From Ricinus communis (Eukaryota > Streptophyta > Magnoliopsida > Malpighiales > Euphorbiaceae), in the NCBI RefSeq assembly GCF_019578655.1, contig NC_063258.1, positions 31,376,802 to 31,440,801 on the forward strand: 64,000 bases of DNA, written 5' to 3'. Below the pieces are notes generated by a model. The model worked only from the letters and a program-made list of their open reading frames with translations. It searched no databases and was not told the origin of the DNA. This document shows positions 1 through 12,915 of the stretch, in pieces (the first letter of the stretch is position 1; each line of letters opens with the position of its first letter). The position numbers and the translations under genes were made by a program.

Positions 1-123
1 AACAAGTTTAGCTCCATAAAAAATGCTCATGTTTTCCTCAAAGACCAAGTGAAAAGATGCTAGTTAATCAAATGATTAGTTTAGTAAAATCCATGATTTG
101 GACAATATTCATATGTGATAGAC

Positions 124-780
124 CTTTGTTTTGAGGGCTTTGGAGACCGTCAGATGTCGAATCCGCTACACCTCCTTCTCTTATGCTATGACATATTCTT
201 TGTTGATTTCCGTGCTTTGCTGGTGAAGTGATCTCTTGTGCTTCCACCATCCTTATTTTTGACAATTCCTCAGCTAACCTTGTTTTCACATCCTCTTCAG
301 CCTCTGAAGTTTCCATGGAGATATCAACCATCTCCACTTTCTTCTTTGCAAAATATTTTCTAGCTGGATTGCGAGTTTGTGAACAAGCAATACCAACCGG
401 CTGTAACTCCAGATCATTTAGCAAGTATCCACATTTTGAAAACTTAGAACACAACCTATAGTAATGCATACCTTCGCCTGGTCCTTAGTTGCATTGATGC
501 CATTTGCATGTGAACTCTCAGAATTTAAGTTAGTCACATCTTTAAGCACTGCCCTTCTTTTATGCTGCAGGCCAGAAACCGCAGTCACAAAAGCTTTGTT
601 ATCATCTGATGCTGTTCTTTTAGTATTAGCTCTAAGAGCACGCTGCTTGTGGTCCTCTTTAAGAAAAGGTTTTGGGACCGGAGGTATTCCTCCTGAAGTC
701 CCCAAAGCTTTAGCCCGCGCTCGTGTGATTCTAGTAATGGGCTCTTCAAATTTGGCAGCAACTGTATTTTCTTTATCCAT
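124..780 (-). CDS. CYCA2: A2-type cyclin, N-terminal part (gene runs off left edge)
   Basis: A-type cyclins activate CDKs in S to M phase. Only the non-catalytic N-terminus is visible. The first coding exon is 780-472 (103 codons, starting MDKENTVAAKFEEP) and contains the basic ITRARAKALG segment seen near the start of plant CYCA2 proteins. It also has a destruction-box-like RAVLKDVTN (RxxL at residues 76-79), expected for APC/C-driven degradation. A 71-bp intron (471-401, GT..AG) leads to a second exon from 400 that encodes LAEELSKIRMVEA, a stretch shared with Arabidopsis CYCA2;1. A candidate donor lies at 123-122; without it the frame stops at 68. The cyclin box itself must lie left of the window. 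An in-frame TTG at 816 is not needed as a start. The A2 assignment rests on N-terminal motifs only, but these are characteristic. Confidence 0.85.
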
Positions 781-842
781 ATTCTGCTTGCCTTCAAGGA
801 AGAGCAATGCTTGCAATTAAATCGAATGGCTCTTCATTGAAC

Positions 843-1901
843 CTGCAATAATTACAGTTTCAACATCAGATAAAACCGAAAAGAAGTACAATCCAAGCTC
901 GAGTATTCGGTAACTGACCTCGTTTGGGATTAATCATTTGCTTCACTTTTTTCATGATTTCTTTTCTTTCAAAATGCATTTTTTTAGGGGGAAAAAAGTT
1001 GAAAGGATTTAAATTCTTCTAGCAACAGTAACCTCTTCGAACAGGAGAATTGACTAAATAGAATTCAATTGAATATTGCTTTTTCGGACTCTCCAAACAG
1101 TACAATATTTCTCTAAGAGTCATAATTTAATCATACGCAGAATCTGGGTTTAAAACAGTCTCTTCCATTCCAAACATCAAACGAAATGATACGGCGAATC
1201 TGTTTTCAACAACAAATGTATGTAATTATTTTATTTTAACACGGTTATCCTCTGTTTGTTACCAGGTGAAGATAACTTTTACTCTTGATTGTGCGTTTTC
1301 TAGGATTGAAACACGCTCGTTGCAATTTTTTAAGTCTTTACAAGTAAGATCTAGGAATTTTTTTCCGTTTAGCATTCTATAACCAATAACACAAAACACA
1401 AACACGAAGGAGAGAAAAAAATATACCCTAATCTCGTCAAAAATTCAAGTCTATCTTAGCTCAAAACGCTTCAAACCTCAAATAAACCTGAAACGGAGCA
1501 AAAATTAAACTGTATTGCAAAATAATTAACACAAATTCCTCAATAAACTAGCTCTAAGAAGAGAAAAACAGCAAGCTGAAAACAAAAACAAAAGCACAAT
1601 GCACGTTAAAAATCCAAAATCACGTGAAACTAAGCGAAACCGAATGAACGTATAGAGAAAAGAGTACCGGCGACAGATCTACACAGAGAAACGCATACAA
1701 GAAAGAAAAAAAAATCATTATAATTTTCAACAGAATCAACAGCTCTAATCGATTAAACAGCGACAAGAAAAATAAAACTCAGTTTTATATACACAACCTT
1801 CAAACTTCAAAAACACACGCACACACACACACACAAAAAAAAAAAAAACAGAACATACAAAAGAAGAAGATGATGATGAAGAAGAAGAAGAAGAAGCTTA
1901 C
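843..1901 (-). other. Intron in the 5' leader of the cyclin A2 gene
   Basis: On the minus strand a donor (CACACA followed by GTAAGC) at 1901 and an acceptor (TATTGCAG) ending at 843 define a 1,059-bp intron. It separates a CT-rich untranslated leader exon (about 1902-2015) from the short untranslated stretch before the start codon at 780. The donor sits in a GAA/CTT-repeat context (1867-1898). Inferred from splice signals only; no transcript was available. Confidence 0.6.
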
Positions 1902-2240
1902 TGTGTGCTTGGGAGCTCCGAGGCTATGAGTAGTGAGAGCCGAAAGAGGTCTAGAGAGAGAGACGGAGCGGTTTAGGTGATTATTTTGAAACAGACAGCA
2001 GTGAGTAGTGTGTAGAGTGTAGTGTGAGTGGCGTGGTTTTTGCGTTCATATAATAAGCGGAGAGGGAGCGTGAGCGGGACGGAGGCACAGTTTGAACTTC
2101 CAAATATTTGTTTGTTATTTCCACTACTCGTTTTTGCTGCTTCCAGCTTTTTTTTAATAATAATAATAATAAAGAATAAAACGACATGTTTTTTTACTTA
2201 CTCTGTGGACTGTAGAGACTTTTTTTTTTTTTTTTAATTT
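1902..2240 (-). promoter_or_regulatory. Leader exon and core promoter of the cyclin A2 gene
   Basis: Reading the minus strand, a TATA-like TTATATGA lies at 2053-2046, about 30 bp before a pyrimidine-rich leader that contains CTCTCTCTCT at about 1960-1950. This places transcription start near 2015. I looked for the mitotic MSA core (AACGG) in this stretch and saw no clean copy. Confidence 0.45.
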
Positions 2241-4301
2241 ATCAGCAAATTTTGAAATTAATGTTGGATGCCAGGTTGGTAGTTTGGGTGCGATGAATTG
2301 TGAATTAAATATTTGTATATAAGGTCAATTTCGAGTTTGGTTTAACCTTATTATATTAGGTTAATTAAATATTTGTATTTTAATTATTAAAATAACTTAT
2401 ATGACCCGGTCAAATTCGTGCACTATAATTAGATTTATTCTCTCTATTCGATTATGGTGATAATTTGTAATTTTTAATTTTTTTAATGAAGTTCAAAGAA
2501 TTTTCAATTTGTCAACTATTGAAGTGTAATTAAGGCAGGAAAGTGCTTTTTCTCAAGATTAGGACGCTAAATAGAAGGAAAATTATACCAAAATACCAGT
2601 AAAATCTAAGCTGGCTTAGCCCCTGAAAAGCCTTGCGATTAATTTGAAATACTTTGTTTTTGTCAATGTTTACTGTTTCCATCGAAAGAGTTTTTTATTA
2701 CAAGATTTAGCCAAGGAACTTATCCATTAAAAGATTATATTAGTTTAGATTTAAATTTGTGAAAGCACAGGTGTTTATTGATTTAAATTAATCACCTGGC
2801 CAAAGAGCAAAATCGAGTTTGTAGAAGGGTTTTTCTTTTATAAATTCTAGTAATAACCATATTTATCATTAATTTCTTAGAAATCAAAATGAATTGGAAT
2901 CCAAATTCTAAATTAATAGGGTATAGAAATGGAAAGGGATAGTGATTAGATTTGAAAAATTTATGTGTTTGAGATGGAATGGTGCAAAGGGCAGAGTAAA
3001 TGATTAGGTTTTACATGGAAACATCATTACTTTGTTTAAAATCTTAAACTAATCACATTGACAGTTAATCACAGAAAGTCTGCTTGCTTAATTTTTTTAT
3101 TTTTTATTTTTAACTTTAAACTTCTCATACTGTTTTGTTTTTTTGCTTCACCAATTTGTCTCTCTTCTTTCACTGCACTGTCAAAATTTGGAGGCTTACA
3201 GTTTATTTTCCCATTTTGATAAGAGGCTCTCAAAATTTGAAAAAGAAGCAAAGGTAACGCAAGACAAAAGAAAATTAGAAAACGACTGACAAAAGTAGCA
3301 GAACTGGAAAAAGATATATAATTATTATCCAGAAATAGTTGGGTCCAATAATAAACTTTTGGTTTAAATGCTATCAGTTTTAAAATGAAAATCCATGTTC
3401 CAAGACATGGAGATTAATTTAGTATCAAAAAGGATAAATAAATGAAATAGCGGTTCAAAATATAATTAAATGGAAAAAAAAAGAAAAGGAAAATAAATAC
3501 AGCAATGGCTTATTGTCGAGTCAAGTCAATCATCACCTATTTGCTGACACATTTAATTCTTAACATTATAATGTTCATATTCTATCTGTGATCTTAATTG
3601 ACAGGGTGGAATTTTATTTTAAAAAATTATTTTATCTGTAAATAATTTTTTTATTATTTAATATGCATGAAATAAGAATTGTGAGAATTTATTTCAATTG
3701 AAAGAAAATATTATGCTTAGAATAAGTTTAGAATTCAATTTAACATTATATTTAATAAAATGTTGTTTTTTAGTGTATTATATTTATATTTATAATGATA
3801 ATAAGAGGAAATATAAAAAAAGAAAGAAATAAATAAAATATAAAATTGGATGAGATATTTTAATTTTGTAAAATATATTTATTAATAATAATGTGAACTT
3901 TATTTAAAAAAAAAAGATATCTGTCTAATTAGAACTTATTTTAATTAAAGCAAATTAATTAAATTAAGACTTTAAAAGAGCATCAATTTTATATTATAAA
4001 TGAATTAAAAAATATATAGATATTATTTCAACTAAATATATATGTAGAATGAGTTTTTAAAATTAATGCTCCTAATATTTAATCAAAAGCTTCCGATATT
4101 ATAATTTTTCTAAAAAAATGATTTACACAGTATTTAATTGAAATTTATAAAATTTATTTATAAATTTAAAATTTGTTTATTATAAATAGAGTGAAAGTTA
4201 ATTTAGTATTCTATATAATTAAATTTATATAAAATTAGTTATAATTAAACTAAATTTAAACAATATAGATAGGAATTCCAAATAAATTCTACATTAGTAA
4301 G

Positions 4302-4350
<49 letters not shown>

Positions 4351-6400
4351 CATATCTTTCTTTTTAAATAAAATAAACCCTTTCATGAATTTTAACTAAA
4401 CATACTATTAATATTATTTAAGAATACTTAAAAACGAAATTTTCTAAAGAATTATTGTTTATTCAACAAAATTGGTTTCTATGTATAATCAAACTTCATG
4501 TTGAGCCCTCATCATCAAATTTGGGAAGACTCACAAGTTCACTGCTGGCCCATTCCAAAGCAACAAAAAGGTGGACCCACGGTTTTACAGAAAAAAGTGG
4601 GTGGGGTGGGCCCAAAAACCTTTTTAATGCATGGAGCCTGTAGTTGGTCCAAGAGGAGCCTTTGGTGGCCCAATATACAACTTTGTATTAGACATTCGCA
4701 TAAAATGGCAGAATCTAGAAAACCTAATTTAAAAAGTACAAAAGGAAAGATTTAAACAAAAAGAAATACTAAAAAAAAAAAAAGGAAAGGGTCCTAGTGA
4801 AAAATCTAAATTTTTTAAAAAATGGAGTCCACATAATCAAACCATAATCCATTTGAAATGATGAAGAACACTGAATTAAGAAGTAGTTTTATGTGTATAA
4901 AAAAATAGAAAGAAAAGGATTAGGCTTATGTTTGTATGGACACTTGTGCATATTGAAATTGAGATACGAACATCACTAGAGCCAAGGACATGGTCCCCTT
5001 ATTTTAGCTCCTCTTTCCCCCTTCTCTGTCATCACCTTTACCACCTAATCTTGTTGCTCAATTACATATGCATATGAAAGGGATGATAGCAAGATTTGAC
5101 AATGGGCACAACGAGAGTCCTTATAGGGAAATGGAGAGTGGTTGTTTTCAAATGGGACATCAGGGGACAGCCCAAGCATGGGGCCTCAAAAGTCATACCC
5201 TTATTCTTACATTGAGAGATATTTTCTTTTTCATTTATTGTATTTCTTAAGCATTTCAATAGAAGAATTAAAAAATTGCCAAGACAAGTTGATGACAATT
5301 AAATTGAAGTTATTGGATTAGTAGTCAGAATGTGGCTGTTTGCCTGTGAGGTAGAAGTGATCAAACTTGACAAACATCTTCCCCTTTAAAAACTTAACTA
5401 AGGACATCTGTAAAATGCTTCAAGACACATGTAGTATCATCAATCATTTAAAAAGAAAAGAAAAGAAAAACTCAGAACTCTGTCACCATTTCAAAAACAA
5501 GGGAGGGATTTTGGATGTTACACTTTTCCCTTTCCTGTTTCCCTGTAATTTAAAGCAACCCCATTTCTGGGCAATTGATCTTTTCAAGTCCTAATCACAC
5601 TGATTTTTTTTTTTTTTTTTGTTTCAAATGTTCAGATTCCAAAAGCACACTTTAGAAATTCAGGGAGGGAAAGCTACCCTTTTGAAACTTCTGCACTTGA
5701 CTATGACTTAATTGATTACAGCCAATTAACCAAAGGCATAAAAAGGTAACAATTTGGACCATGAGAAAACGAAGGACCCAATTTTTTTTTCTTTCTTAGG
5801 TTTACTTTTATGTTTTTAGTTGTATTAAGGACATCAAATTTACTTTTTATGGATTTAGTAATTAGGATTCTTGTTATTCTGTGTACTTGTCCCTCATTGA
5901 TCAGAGCTAAAACTAGTAATATAATTTAGTCCTTTTCTTTTACCACATCAAAGATGGTGCTGATAAAGCCAGTTTTGCAGCTATTAGACCACTAATGCAA
6001 TTGCAAAGACATCCATCGAACCATCCCCTTGAATTTTGGAAGCTTGTTTCTGAAGTAGAAATAGACTCCAATTTGACAATCCTATATGATTCTATGCGAA
6101 TGTTATCATATGCATATAATATCATTATTGCAATTGAAATACGCTGATGTAATGACTGAATTTCTTGTGTACTCGTCAACATTTGTTTCTGTAAAATGTT
6201 GCCCATCTGAAATATGTACTTAAATAAATTCGTACCTTCTGTTCTTTAGTTTCGCCAGGATAGTTCCTTTTTTCTTTTCCTAAAATGTCAACTTAAAAAT
6301 GATTATTGCTGCTAAACAATAGAAGGTCAAAAACTATTCTGATAAATTTCAGAAGTAAAAATAAATCAATAGAAAAAAGACGAGGAAAACTTTAATGTAC
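2241..6400. other. Intergenic AT-rich spacer, no supported gene
   Basis: The stretch is dominated by A/T runs. Short ORFs at 4455-4755, 5062-5298 and 5940-6206 have no recognisable domain, no matching splice context and low-complexity composition. The block 4500-4680 is somewhat GC-richer but not convincingly coding. The first few hundred bases left of 6705 probably include the 3' UTR of the ferredoxin-like gene. Confidence 0.6.
4305..4348. repeat. (AT)22 microsatellite
   Basis: Uninterrupted AT dinucleotide run of about 44 bp, read directly. Confidence 0.95.
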
Positions 6401-6704
6401 AGTACTGGAAGGATCCTGAATAGTAAATTTTTTCTTTTTTAGCTCAAATGACATTAGGATATGTCCAAACTAGTATATAGATGACACAAAAATTCATACA
6501 AGAGCTTAAAAAAGCTGAAAATACCAATCCTATTGTGTTGCACAGGCACAGGCAATATGTTTCTCCAGTTACAGGAAGCACATGATTAACACAGTCAACG
6601 TACGTCTGTGTTCCAAGCTAGGAATAGTTGTGAAAGGTTACCATGAATTTTGCGAAAACTGATACTGCTGGCTTCATTTGATTCTGATGTCTTAACTCCT
6701 ATGA

Positions 6705-7724
6705 TTACTTTTTCCACTGGGGCAACCTTTGAACCACTACCTGTGACAATCACAAGAGTAGATGTCCATTTACTCTATTAAATGCAGAATCTTCAACATC
6801 AGATATAGAATGTGGTTTTAATGTTGAAAAATAAATGAGACAATATTGTTAGCAAATTTGGGGAGCATGATTTCTAACAAGAGAATCCAGAATATAGCGA
6901 GCGAGTCATTTTTAGAAACCAATATACCTTGCCAGAGTTTTCTTTGTTTCCAACTATAGTTTGACAGGCAAGCCTCCAGGATTCAGCTTTCTGCACAATT
7001 AGTTATCAGCTAAACATGCACTCAAATGGTGAAAAGACGAACTTCAGTTGCAGTAATAAAATTCAAAAAGATGAAAATAAATTAGCACATGTAAAGAAAC
7101 ATATCAACGATTACCAGAAACATCAATTTCATTTCCGTTTTCAGAGTTCTCACACATATTGCCTTCTTGGATAGAGTAGATGCTACCTAAGCTAACCATC
7201 AATTTTCATTACTTACATTTAGTAAGTAGTTATTCAATTGTTAATCTCACCAGATGTGTTCAGTTCAATTTCGAAACCTAGTAGGTATCTCCGAGTGAAA
7301 GTGACGAGCTGGATGCTCAAAACCATTTAATTAAAAGAAAAAGGAAGAAGCATAACACATGTTCCCACAGGTCGCGTGATGGTAAAGAAGAACGGGCAAA
7401 CATCCGTGAGGTACCTTCTTCAAATATCGGAGTTCAGTATTTGTTTTTTCATTCAAAAGATCTTTTCCATCAAGAATCTGCATAACAAGAACAAGAATCA
7501 TAGTATGGTATGCACAATTTCCCAAACATTAATACCAAAAATTGCACATATCTAAAAGCTATGAATCCAAGCCTTATTGATGATTTTGGAAAATACAGCA
7601 ACTATAACTTCAAACACATTTGTTGATCTCAATAATATTAGTGGTCAGGCAATTCTTTTAGGTGATCTTCATCAGCACATTCTTGCAGTATAACTGCCTA
7701 AAAGTAATGACGTATCCCACAAAG

Positions 7725-7757
<33 letters not shown>

Positions 7758-8334
7758 GTACCTCCACAATGCAAGTTCCACAACTTCCACCTCCTCCACA
7801 GTTCATTACTTTCCCCTGTTGACAACAAATAATAATAAAGTTGTATCTTACCATCACACTGTACAGCGCACGGTAGCATGAATACACATAGAAGACTAAC
7901 GTACACCAGCGATTACCAACTAAATTTTAACTTACATATGCAGCGTAAAGCTCGAGCTTGTTCTCTGACATTATATTCCTCAGTAGCTTCTCTCCGCTTA
8001 TCGCTTTCACTCTATCCACCGGATACTTCCCGTCACTGCCTGCCTTCGGCTGTCCCAACGCCGCCGTTACCACCACCATTACATCATTCGGAATAAATAC
8101 TAATAAAAATATAATTTCTTTAACATAGTATTACTGACATACACATACCGCAATAAATTCGAGCTCAATTTCAGGCTTTTCCATTACCGGAGGTGAAGAT
8201 TCCAATGAGCTTGCAGCAGCAACTTTGACGAGTCTCTTTTTCAAAATTAACGAACTCCGAAACGTTTTCTCATTACCGGAAGAGAACTCCGGCCGCCGTC
8301 GCATTGATACTGGAACAAAATTAATGGTTGCCAT
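6705..8334 (-). CDS. PNSB3: Chloroplast 2Fe-2S ferredoxin-like protein, PNSB3/NDF4 family
   Basis: Six exons: 8334-8149, 8049-7936, 7815-7762, 7477-7415, 6990-6928 and 6740-6705. All junctions are GT..AG and phase 0, together 516 nt for 171 aa. The first ~45 residues are Ser/Arg/Lys-rich and poor in acid, like a chloroplast transit peptide. The conserved core begins PEIELEFIA. The cluster-binding loop in exon 3 reads NCGGGGSCGTC; Cys106, Cys112 and Cys115 with Cys148 (RLACQTIVG) are the likely 2Fe-2S ligands, in a C-x5-C-x2-C-x32-C spacing. The protein ends with the family signature VVVQRLPQWKK. PNSB3 is a subunit of subcomplex B of the thylakoid NDH complex (cyclic electron flow around photosystem I). 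Arabidopsis has a second related gene (At4g32590), so orthology to PNSB3 itself is likely but not certain. The start codons of this gene and the PPR gene are 138 bp apart. Confidence 0.9.
7727..7756. repeat. (TA)15 microsatellite beside a splice donor
   Basis: Pure TA run inside intron 3 of the ferredoxin-like gene, beginning five bases after the 5' splice site (donor GTACG at 7761-7757 on the minus strand). Confidence 0.9.
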
Positions 8335-8472
8335 TTTCTACTTTTCGGTTCTCAGAACAACTCCAGCCGTGACACTTTTAACTTTGGATGGAAGGGTAAT
8401 TTGGTAATTCAACTCATACAATCGTTTGTGCTCTATATTTTGCCACCTGAAACCTTGTATTCTCTGCTGATA
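8335..8472. promoter_or_regulatory. Compact bidirectional promoter between ferredoxin-like and PPR genes
   Basis: Only 138 bp separate the two divergent start codons (8334 minus, 8473 plus), so both 5' UTRs and both core promoters must share or overlap this stretch. I see no strong TATA box in either direction; CTATATTTT at about 8432-8440 is the nearest candidate for the plus strand. This layout is typical of co-expressed nuclear genes for organelle proteins, but co-regulation is inference. Confidence 0.55.
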
Positions 8473-10298
8473 ATGAAGTACCTAATAAAGTTCGTTAGGA
8501 TCTCTCTATCCAATGCTTCAAAGCCAACGGCATGTCGTTTTCTCTCCTCCTCACCAGACAGTCCACGTCATCACCGGCGTCCTAAATGGACCCCGCCGCT
8601 ACCTGAAAAACTTCCCTCTCCAACTGCAAACCCTAACTATTCACATAGCGACTTCTCTACTCTCTGTAACCTACTCAGTGACCCGAACCTTAAACCCCTG
8701 GAAACCGCCTTGGACCAAACCGGAATAAAACCGGAAACGAGTCTGTTAAATGCGGTGTTTGATCATTTTAATTCCTCTCCTAAATTGCTACACTCTCTGT
8801 TTGTTTGGGCTGATAAACAACCTGAGTTTGAATCCTCTACAACGTTGTTTAATTCAGTGATAAATGCACTTGGTAAAATGAAGGAATTTGATTCTGCTTG
8901 GTGTCTAGTTCTTGATCGGACCGGTTTGGTTTCGAGTGACACGTTTGCAATTCTGATCAGAAGGTACACTCGCGCAGGTATTAAGCAAATTCACATTTAA
9001 ATCGCATTTAAATCTTTTGTTGTAATATTGAATTGTGATTGTTAAATATGGTGCTGTGTTTTTGTGCAGGAATGCCCCAATCTGCTATCAGGACATTTGA
9101 ATATGCAATTAGCTTAGATTTTATATGTGATTATAATTGCGATGCCTTGTTGGAAATTTTATTAGATTCACTTTGTAAAGAAGGGCATGTTAGGGTTGCT
9201 AAAGAATATTTTGATAGTAGAAAGCAATTGGATTCTTGTTGGATTCCGCATGTTCGAATATATAATATACTGTTAAATGGGTGGTTTCGTTCAAGAAAGC
9301 TCAAACACGCTGAGAGACTTTGGTTGGAAATGAAAAAGAACAATGTGAGCCCAAGTGTTGTGACTTATGGTACTTTGGTTGAAGGGTACTGCCGAATGCG
9401 TCGGGTTGAAAGGGCGATCGAGTTAGTGGATGTTATGAGAAAGGAAGGAATAGAACCGAATGCATTAGTGTATAATCCGATTATTGATGCATTGGCTGAA
9501 GAAGGTAGGTTTAAGGAGGTATCTGGGATGATGGAGTACTTTTTGCAATCTGAATCAGGTCCCACTATTTCTACTTATAATTCTTTGGTAAAGGGGTATT
9601 GTAAGGCTAAAGATCCTGTGGGTGCTAGTAAGGTACTTAAAATGATGATTAGTAGAGGTTTTGTCCCAACCCCTACAACGTATAATTATTTCTTTAGGCA
9701 TTTCTCAAAATTTGGAATGATTGAGGAGGGAATGAACCTTTACACCAAGATGATTGAATCTGGATACACCCCAGATAGGCTTACATTCCATCTTTTGTTG
9801 AAGATGTTGTGTGAGGAGGAGAGATTGGACTTGGCTGTTCAGATTAGTAAAGAAATGAGATCAAGGGGATGTGATATGGACTTGGCTACCAGCACCATGT
9901 TGATTCATCTGTTTTGCAGAATGCATAGATTTGAAGAGGCATTTATGGAGTTTGAAGACATGATACAGAAGGGTATAGTTCCTCAATATCTTACTTTCCA
10001 GAGATTGAATGATGAGTTAAGGAAACGGGGAATGGTAGAGAGGGCACGAAAATTAAGTGATATGATGTCTTCTGTCCCTCATTCAACAAACCTGCCCAAT
10101 ACATATAGTGTAGAAGGAGATGCATTACGACGCGCAAGGAGATCATCTATATTGCAGAAAGCTGAAGCAATGTCTAAAATACTGAAAACTTGTAATGATC
10201 CAAGAGAACTTGTTAAGCTTAAAAGTTCATCACAAAATCCCATTACAAGTGCAATTCAGTTGATTGAGAATATCAGAAAGAGAGTCAACAAGATATGA
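8473..10298 (+). CDS. SOAR1: P-class pentatricopeptide repeat protein, SOAR1 (At5g11310)-like
   Basis: Two exons, 8473-8977 and 9070-10298. The 92-bp intron (donor CAGGTATTA, acceptor TTGTGCAG) splits a Gly codon; together they give 577 aa. The chosen ATG opens an Arg/Ser/Ala-rich mitochondrial-type presequence containing CRFLSSS. From about residue 155 to 509 run nine or ten 35-residue P-type PPR motifs, for example VTYGTLVEGYCRMRRVERA and ISTYNSLVKGYCKAKD. PPR proteins bind organellar RNA base by base. The repeats and the tail (PHSTNLPNTY, then ILQKAEAMSKILK) closely follow what I remember of Arabidopsis SOAR1, which is reported to act in abscisic acid signalling. The tail after the repeats is basic. 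No editing-type E/DYW domain is present. An in-frame TTG at 8401 is not a credible start. Confidence 0.9.
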
Positions 10299-12470
10299 AG
10301 TTACAAATCGTTAGGTAACTCTTTAAAGGCATGTGAATTAAAGGTGTTCAGTGACAAGATTGTCCAGTTATTCACATATCAGAGCATAGCCACAATGCAA
10401 ATATACTCTTATTCCTTCAATCATACTGGCCCTTCACTAATTAGTTCATCACACTTGCCATTTTTGCTCCCCATAGGACCGTTACCTATTTTTGAGCTTG
10501 ATGGACAAAGGTCTTGCGCCATAACACTGTTCACCATCACAGGTTTGAATTCTCTCTCTTTCTCTCTCTATGTTTTGATGTGGTTTTGCTGCCGTTGGTG
10601 GTTTCTAGTATTGAGATTTTTGAAATTTTTCCATGTGGTTTTGATATATGCATAGTGCTCATTTAATCACATTACTGCACCATTGGCTCAGTGAAGCCTA
10701 TATAATATTAAAAAAGGATATCAAATAAAATGTTTCTTTTGTTAAATTTCTCTATCCCAGACTGCAACTGTTGTTATCATCAGGGTAGAAGGAATGATCT
10801 AAGCCAAGACTACAATTCCGTTTGCTAATGTTAATTCTTTTACCATGAAATTTCATATATTTATAGTTGTGGAACCTACTATTATGTGTAATGGACTAGC
10901 AGGGCATAACTTTTTGTGTGTCCTTTTCTTTGTTAGTTTATTCAACACCAAATGAGCTAGTTGAAGGTAAATACTGGAATTTTCGAGTTTGATATTATGG
11001 TCACAATTGCATGAGGGTATACTCACTAATTTCCAGGATGCACGTGAAATTGGGATAGGTTGAGGTTGAATGGCGGGCAAATGTCTGAGAGAAACCTTTT
11101 GCATTCTGAACCAGGATGGAATATCCAGTGGATTCTGGGTTTGTATACCTGATTCAGGATGTTCAGGGTTGTTCAATGCCAGAAGCAGAAAGATACCATG
11201 CAAGTGAAATTCAAAGATGCTTATGTTTTGAAGGCTTTTGTTTCATGGATGATTTAAGTTTGTTTGAATCAGGAAGGCTGAATAGCCTTGATTACCCTTT
11301 TCTTAATTTGGTTTGGATTATCTAAACGATTTGCATCTTATTTTCATAAAAGCTTTTGCAACATCTGCTGTTGCATACTTTGCAATATTTCTTCCCACAC
11401 TATTTATCGATTAGCTCAGGCTGAGTAATAGTGTTTACAAGTTTTGGATTGGAACATCCACTTTGGGTGTTTGTGTTTATTGTTCTTGATACTTTCAGTT
11501 CGTCTTAGATGATAGTGCTTGGATATGCGTGCTGCGATTGCTTCTATCTTATATATTTGAAGCAATCTGCAGTAGTTCTTTGGTTTGTTTTGTCTTCAAG
11601 TCTCTCTATCTTTGAAACACTTACCATCTTAATGAATGAAGATTTGTGTGAATCTGCTTTTTAATGCTGACAAGTATTCCCTTCATTAAAGTCTTCTTTG
11701 TATATATATATATTTATTTTATTTTTCTTTTGACATTTATGTTTCAGGTCCATTTCCCGCCTTATAAATGCCAGGTTTTGTTGCGATCAGAGAAATACAA
11801 GAAGACCCATACAAACTTATCTGAAGCTAGAGGTATTGTCCCGTGCTTATACCGCATAAAATTTCTATAAATTGTTTTCAAAACAGTAAGGGACCTACTC
11901 TCTTGATTATGCTTTGGAAAAAAAAAAGAAGAAAATTCTCATTGATTACAGTTTAAAACTGCCACCAGCAAACTACCACTTGTAGTAGTGAATCCAGTTT
12001 ATAGTCAACTATGCGGGCATTGATGGAACCAACACTATATATTAAATTCTGATGTAGACTTCCAACTGCTGAAATTAATTTCAACCAACATTCTCTCTCA
12101 TTTGAACGTTTTGGAGTTCGGTTATGCATTGTTTTATATTTTGACAGCGAATTATAAATATGTATTTTTCATTTAAGGATTTGGTTTTGGTTTACAGTGG
12201 GAGTATACATTTAGAATATGTAAAAGAAATTTTGTTTTAAGGGAAGGAAGAACTTGTTCAATCTTTGCAATTCGCAAGTTTGAACGACCCTATTTTTCTA
12301 TTGCTCTATTTTGTTTCTCGAGCAGTATATGAGTAGTAAGTAGCGTACAGTCTCTCTAATGACACACACACACACATATATATAATACGTAGTGATACAG
12401 TATTCTCCATTTTATGTAGGGTTCTAGATTCAAACTAAAGCTGCGTATTCTAAATTAAGTAATGCCATTG
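10299..12470. other. Region downstream of the PPR gene, no supported CDS
   Basis: Mixed-composition DNA less AT-rich than the spacers further right, with T-rich stretches that could be introns of a spliced 3' UTR (for example before TTTCAG at 11744-11749). ORFs at 10344-10655 and 11116-11325 show no known domain. Part is probably transcribed as the PPR 3' UTR. A short CA/TA microsatellite lies at 12362-12384. Confidence 0.5.
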
Positions 12471-12479
12471 ATTTAACAC

Positions 12480-12915
12480 AACAAGGTATTAAATTAAGAA
12501 AAAATTTATCGTTCTTATAAAATTAAGTTAATAAATATAATTTAATATCAATTTATAATATTTTAAAATATAATAACAAATTAATTATTTTTAAATATTT
12601 TTATTTTTTTAAATTTTTAAATTATATTAATAAAATAATATAAAAATTATTATTAATTAATTTTAACTTTATATAAATTAATATATTAATATAATTGATA
12701 TTAAAATTAAAAAATTATTTATTATTGAATATAATGTTTAAAATATTATTTTTAAAAAAATTAAAATTACTATCTAATTACAAAATTAATATATTATTTT
12801 TTAGAATAGAATTAGTATTTTTATCTTATTAGAAAATTATATATTAATTGATATAATATTAAAATATAATTAATATGTTATTTTTTAATATCGACAGTGT
12901 TTAATTAGAAATATA
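12480..12915 (+). repeat. AT-rich dispersed element, copy 1
   Basis: This extremely AT-rich block matches the reverse complement of 25510-25905 over several hundred bases. Shared landmarks in the same order include ATATAAATTAATATATTAAT, TTATTATTGAATATAAT and TATAATATTAAAATA. No ORF is present. Class is unknown; it could be a degraded MITE or a solo remnant of a larger element. Confidence 0.5.

Noticed and set aside
781..816. Upstream extension of the cyclin ORF
   Set aside because: It begins with TTG; the ATG at 780 fits the family N-terminus.
4455..4755. Overlapping short plus-strand ORFs in a slightly GC-richer patch
   Set aside because: No domain, no codon pattern, both frames equally open; looks like spacer DNA.
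8401..8472. Upstream extension of the PPR ORF
   Set aside because: It begins with TTG; the ATG at 8473 opens a good mitochondrial presequence.
11116..11325. 69-aa plus-strand ORF downstream of the PPR gene
   Set aside because: Unrecognised and probably within transcribed 3' UTR or intron sequence.
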